From positions 2,456,001-2,520,000 of the forward strand of contig JAAVLQ010000001.1 of NCBI GenBank assembly GCA_012103075.1: a stretch of DNA of 64,000 nt. The letters run 5' to 3'. This document shows, in pieces, positions 62,290 to 64,000 of this stretch; positions within the stretch are counted from its first letter, which is position 1; each line of letters opens with the position of its first letter. A program made the position numbers and the translations under genes. The notes under the pieces are model-generated. The model ran no database searches. It had not been told where the DNA came from and was given only the letters and a program-made list of their open reading frames with translations. Source of the stretch: Brucella cytisi (GTDB lineage: Bacteria > Pseudomonadota > Alphaproteobacteria > Rhizobiales > Rhizobiaceae).

Positions 62290-63423
62290 ATGAAGATCGA
62301 CTACTACGAAGCTTTGGGTGTTGAAAGAACGGCAGACGATAAGGTGCTGAAGACCGCCTTTCGCAAGCTCGCGATGGAGTACCATCCGGATCGCAATCCG
62401 AACAATCCGGAAGCTGAACGCAAGTTCAAGGAAATCGGCGAAGCTTACGAAACGCTGAAGGATCCGCAGAAGCGTGCCGCTTATGACCGGTTCGGCCACG
62501 CAGCCTTTGAAAATGGTGGCATGGGCGGCGGTTTCGGCAACGGTTTTGGTGGCTCTGGCGGTTTTGCCGATATCTTCGAAGACATTTTTGGCGAGATGAT
62601 GGGTGGCGGTCGTCGTCGCTCCAATGGCGGACGCGAACGCGGCGCCGATCTTCGCTACAATATGGAAGTGACGCTGGAAGAAGCCTATGCGGGCAAGACC
62701 GCGCAGATTCGCGTTCCGACTTCCATCACCTGCGACGAATGTTCCGGTTCCGGGGCAAAGGCCGGTTCCCAGCCGACTACCTGTACCATGTGTTCGGGTT
62801 CGGGCCGCGTTCGCGCTGCCCGGGGCTTTTTCTCGGTGGAACGCACCTGCCCGACCTGTAACGGTCGCGGACAGATGATCAAGGACCCTTGCGGCAAGTG
62901 CCATGGTCAGGGCCGCGTCACCCGGGAACGTTCACTGTCGGTCAATATTCCGGCTGGCATTGAGGATGGCACCCGTATCCGTCTTTCCGGTGAAGGCGAG
63001 GCCGGTATGCGCGGTGGCCCATCGGGCGATCTTTACATTTTCCTTTCGGTCAAGCCGCACGAGTTTTTCCAGCGCGACGGTTCCGACCTTTATTGCAAGG
63101 TGCCGATCTCGATGACGACTGCGGCACTTGGCGGCCAGTTCGAAGTTTCGACACTCGATGGCACGCAGACAAGGGTCAAGGTTCCGGACGGTACACAGAA
63201 CGGCAAGCAGTTTCGCCTCAAGGGCAAGGGCATGCCGGTTCTGCGTCAGGCCGCTGTTGGCGATCTTTATATACAGATCGACATTGAGACGCCGCAGAAC
63301 CTGTCCAAACGCCAGCGTGAACTACTGGAAGAGTTCGAAAAACTTTCCTCGCAGGAGAACAGCCCGAAATCAGCGGGGTTCTTCTCAAGGATGAAAGAAT
63401 TCTTTGAAGGTATCGGTGAATAA
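62290..63423 (+). CDS. dnaJ: Chaperone DnaJ
   Basis: 377-residue DnaJ. J domain (residues 1-70, with HPD in [11 protein letters not shown]), Gly/Phe region (about 75-115), and four zinc repeats [24 protein letters not shown] and CGKCHGQG. Substrate-binding domains follow. Stimulates DnaK ATPase. Intact. Terminator follows. Confidence 0.98.
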   Translation: MKIDYYEALGVERTADDKVLKTAFRKLAMEYHPDRNPNNPEAERKFKEIGEAYETLKDPQKRAAYDRFGHAAFENGGMGGGFGNGFGGSGGFADIFEDIFGEMMGGGRRRSNGGRERGADLRYNMEVTLEEAYAGKTAQIRVPTSITCDECSGSGAKAGSQPTTCTMCSGSGRVRAARGFFSVERTCPTCNGRGQMIKDPCGKCHGQGRVTRERSLSVNIPAGIEDGTRIRLSGEGEAGMRGGPSGDLYIFLSVKPHEFFQRDGSDLYCKVPISMTTAALGGQFEVSTLDGTQTRVKVPDGTQNGKQFRLKGKGMPVLRQAAVGDLYIQIDIETPQNLSKRQRELLEEFEKLSSQENSPKSAGFFSRMKEFFEGIGE

Positions 63424-63424
63424 T

Positions 63425-63450
63425 AAAGGGAGCCTTTTGGCTCCCTTTTT
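63425..63450 (+). terminator. Terminator of dnaJ
   Basis: AAAGGGAGCC-TTTT-GGCTCCCTTTTT directly after the dnaJ stop. Confidence 0.92.
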
Positions 63451-63531
63451 GTTCTTTTCCTTATTCACGCCTTGCTTAGGGAATTCAAAGCGGCATAAAC
63501 TTGTCCAATAACGACAATGGGAGCAGCAAGA

Positions 63532-64000
63532 ATGGCAGGACAGCTCGGCAGGAAACTGGCCGCTAAGTTCGATGAGGAGATCCGTTTTTTCAAGGGATGG
63601 ATAGACGGGCCGAAAGCGGTCGGCGCTATTTTGCCGACGAGTTCCATTACCGCGCGCCGTATGGCGAGCATCATCGATACCGGTTCAGGTCTTCCGGTTC
63701 TGGAACTCGGACCGGGCACGGGCGTGATTACCAAGGCGATCCTGAAACAGGGCGTGAAACCTGCCGACCTCTATTCCATCGAATATTCGCAGGACTTCGT
63801 GGATCACTTGAATACGATCTTTCCGGAGGTCAACATCATTCAGGGCGATGCCTTCGATCTCGATAGCGCGTTGGGTGAGAAGAAAGACCAGAAATTCGAC
63901 TGCATCATCTCTGCGGTACCGATGCTCAATTTCCCGATGGACAAGCGCATCCAGCTCGTGGAAAGCCTGCTTTCGCGCATTCCACGCGGACGGCCTCTGA
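63532..64000 (+). CDS. pmtA: Phospholipid N-methyltransferase PmtA, 5' part
   Basis: Methylates phosphatidylethanolamine toward phosphatidylcholine with SAM. The visible 156 codons hold the N-terminus (MAGQLGRKLAAKFDEEIRFF), AILPTSSITARRMA and the SAM-binding motif VLELGPGTGVITKAIL, then IIQGDAFDLD and ISAVPMLNFPM. The gene runs off the window end; the final TGA is out of frame. The position after dnaJ matches Sinorhizobium/Brucella-type PmtA neighbourhoods, from memory. Confidence 0.9.
   Translation, partial: MAGQLGRKLAAKFDEEIRFFKGWIDGPKAVGAILPTSSITARRMASIIDTGSGLPVLELGPGTGVITKAILKQGVKPADLYSIEYSQDFVDHLNTIFPEVNIIQGDAFDLDSALGEKKDQKFDCIISAVPMLNFPMDKRIQLVESLLSRIPRGRPL

Overview
The window is a chromosomal segment of an alphaproteobacterium of the Brucella/Ochrobactrum group (Rhizobiales). 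The evidence is a set of conserved neighbourhoods: secB-fxsA-Tim44-mltA-smr, hslV-DUF2585-hslU, hisB-DUF2628-hisHAFE-coaA, pckA divergent from a ChvI/ChvG (BvrR/BvrS) two-component pair followed by hprK, an EIIA and HPr, then ahcY-divL-tsaE/amgK-murU-addBA-trxA, trpF-trpB-trpA-accD-folC, infC, rpmI-rplT, pheST, and dnaK-dnaJ-pmtA. Protein sequences are closest, from memory, to Brucella (Ochrobactrum) anthropi-type strains; no search was run. Almost everything is core genome. The only clear mobile element is an IS1182-like insertion sequence at 52430-53956. Around it lie accessory-looking genes (TetR/MFS pair, aldo/keto reductase, LysR, nucleotidyltransferase, Gfo/Idh oxidoreductase).

Layout: 1-5545 cell-envelope and export genes; 5678-8127 HslUV protease (minus strand); 8364-13236 histidine biosynthesis ending in pantothenate kinase; 13354-16485 hydrolase, ArfB and PEP carboxykinase (minus); 16910-20913 ChvI/ChvG plus the nitrogen-type PTS regulators; 20907-23315 a racemase-like protein and S-adenosylhomocysteine hydrolase; 23776-28504 DivL and a cell-wall recycling/tRNA-modification fusion; 28518-35274 AddAB recombination nuclease; 35353-41265 thioredoxin, then the minus-strand trp/acc/fol cluster; 41321-45415 small minus-strand genes and transporters; 45713-52396 translation genes; 52430-59691 IS and accessory genes; 59970-64000 DnaK/DnaJ and the start of pmtA.

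A dominant property of this sequence is about fifty single-base frameshifts, nearly all a gain or loss of one base in a short homopolymer. They hit indispensable genes (dnaK four times, pheT, infC, coaA, tsaE) as well as dispensable ones. I therefore read them as sequencing or assembly errors, not pseudogenes, and give full gene spans with the shift positions noted.

The most interesting real structures are: a duplicated hisF 5' end, separated by a 137-bp insert carrying a nested hairpin, where the two copies differ only by synonymous changes; a conserved 27-bp hairpin motif in front of both rpmI and pheS; an IS whose 20-bp target duplication is exactly the pheT terminator hairpin; a dispersed palindromic repeat that appears to have inserted in frame into addB; a DivL-type kinase with Tyr in place of the phospho-acceptor His; and a racemase-like protein with neither catalytic Cys.
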